Of a stretch of DNA of 64,000 nt, positions 63,175-64,000 are shown in pieces. Below the pieces are notes generated by a model that saw only the letters and a program-made list of their open reading frames with translations, was not told the origin of the DNA and made no database searches. Within the stretch, counting starts at the first letter, position 1. Each line of letters starts with the position of its first letter. Location of the stretch: NCBI RefSeq assembly GCF_000265205.3, contig NC_018000.1, positions 1,178,001 to 1,242,000 of the forward strand, written 5' to 3'. The DNA is from Sinorhizobium fredii USDA 257. GTDB taxonomy: Bacteria; Pseudomonadota; Alphaproteobacteria; Rhizobiales; Rhizobiaceae. The position numbers were made by a program, and so were the translations under genes.

Positions 63175-64000
63175 CTAGTCCGCGGCCTTTCCGAGCGTAT
63201 CGGCGACGTAGGCACCGCGTTTACCCATCGGCAACGGTTCTCCTGTGGTGGAATCGACAGCAGTCTGATGTTCGAGCTCGGCGTTGAGGAGAGCGCCTGT
63301 GATCAGGATCACCATGGAAATCCAGACCCACATCATGAAACCGACCAGCGCGCCAAGCGCGCCGTAGGTCGCATTGTAGTTCGCGAAATTTTCCAGATAG
63401 TAGGAATACAACCATGAAGCTGCCAGCCACAACAACGTGCTGAATACGGCACCCCAGTTCAGCCACCGCAGTTTCGCCCGCTCGCGGCTCGGCCCGTAGC
63501 GATAGATCAGGACAGTGCCGAGGGTGCCGAGGAGCAGAATGGCTGGCCATCTCGCCACCCTGGTCAGGATCTCGATCCAGCGATCCAACCAAAGATAGGC
63601 AAGCAAAGCCGGAATGACGCCGATCGCCACGATGAGGACGATGGCAAAGAGCAGTGCCGCAAAGGTGAAGGCGAGGCACAAGAGCGTTCTTGATACGATG
63701 CCTCTCTTCTCTTTTTCTCCATAGGCGACGTTCATGGCGTCAAACAGCGCCGAAATGCCGTTGGCCGCACTCCACAGAGAGATCAACAGGCCGCCGATAA
63801 AGCCGAGGCTGAGGGTCGATGTCTTCTGCGTGGTAAGAGCCTTCAGCTGATCCGTGATCATAGCGTAGGAGCCGGGCGGCAAGAGCTCGTCCAATACCGC
63901 CGTATGGGTTCCGATGTCGGACGGGTTCGCGATGAACCCGTAAAGCGAGACCAGCGCACCTAAAGCCGGAAACAGCGCCAGCAGAAGGTAGAAGCTGACC
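63175..64000 (-). CDS. YihY/BrkB-family inner-membrane protein, 5' end outside window
   Basis: At least 275 residues are visible, the frame continuing past 64000. Helices and family signatures are seen: VSFYLLLALFPALGALVSLY at the edge, LSLGFIGGLLISLWSAANGI, ALLFAIVLIVAIGVIPALLA, the RYGPSRERAKLRWLNWGAVF loop, and YGALGALVGFMMWVWISMVI with LITGALLNAELEHQ. These are typical of YihY/virulence factor BrkB proteins, whose function is unsettled (not RNase BN). The N-terminus and start codon are not in the window. Confidence 0.9.
   Translation of the reverse strand, partial: VSFYLLLALFPALGALVSLYGFIANPSDIGTHTAVLDELLPPGSYAMITDQLKALTTQKTSTLSLGFIGGLLISLWSAANGISALFDAMNVAYGEKEKRGIVSRTLLCLAFTFAALLFAIVLIVAIGVIPALLAYLWLDRWIEILTRVARWPAILLLGTLGTVLIYRYGPSRERAKLRWLNWGAVFSTLLWLAASWLYSYYLENFANYNATYGALGALVGFMMWVWISMVILITGALLNAELEHQTAVDSTTGEPLPMGKRGAYVADTLGKAAD

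Overview
The window is GC-rich DNA from a rhizobial alphaproteobacterium, most like Sinorhizobium/Ensifer or a close relative. This rests on gene families: a CecR-YbhGFSR-type efflux operon, FixJ-type response regulators, a surplus groEL behind a CIRCE box, a sigma-54-driven nitrate transporter, and many small proteins of a rhizobial type. No rRNA, tRNA, CRISPR array or replication gene was seen. The IS load, the relics and the extra groEL suggest a plasmid or an accessory part of a chromosome, but the sequence does not prove it.

Layout. (1) 1-7.5 kb: end of a hydrolase gene, then a minus-strand tetR-hlyD-ATPase-permease-permease operon (CecR/YbhGFSR type). An IS110-family element sits exactly in the start codon of the first permease. 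(2) 7.6-20.6 kb: ordinary genes, namely an HPP-CBS membrane protein, a two-component system beside a phosphoethanolamine transferase, a metallophosphatase, a TetR-EamA pair with a clear operator, a HAD phosphatase, a UvrD/Rep helicase, and a protein with two HARP-like repeats. (3) 20.6-26.1 kb: a PAS-GGDEF cyclase, a Kup potassium transporter, an LhgO-like FAD oxidoreductase and small proteins. (4) 26-49 kb: a decayed accessory zone. It carries relics of an aldolase-like gene, mntR, Tn3 tnpA, pccB, a PNPOx-like gene, a DUF1003 gene, groES and an IS5-type transposase. Intact among them are two FixJ-type regulators, a resolvase, an SLC13 carrier, an AI-2E-family protein, NhaA, a transglutaminase-like protein, GroEL and many tiny proteins, two of which form paralogous pairs about 10 kb apart. 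(5) 49-56.4 kb: a large PAS sensor kinase and an IS cluster (ISNCY, IS30, ISNCY relic, grpB relic). (6) 56.8-60.1 kb: nitrate-type ABC transporter genes nrtABC behind a consensus sigma-54 promoter and a structured leader. (7) 60.2-64 kb: a secreted lectin-like protein, an IS1182-family element with a 4-bp target duplication inside the 3' end of an acetyltransferase gene, and a YihY/BrkB membrane protein running off the edge.

The most notable reading is the IS110 element. Its ends and target site can be rebuilt to the base. The 246-bp leader before its transposase holds 8-nt and 7-nt segments matching the two flanks of that target, as expected for the target-binding loop of a bridge RNA. Other points of interest are groEL kept intact under CIRCE while groES is broken, the paralogous small-gene modules, the HARP-like repeat protein beside a helicase, and the nrt leader, which may be an antitermination switch.
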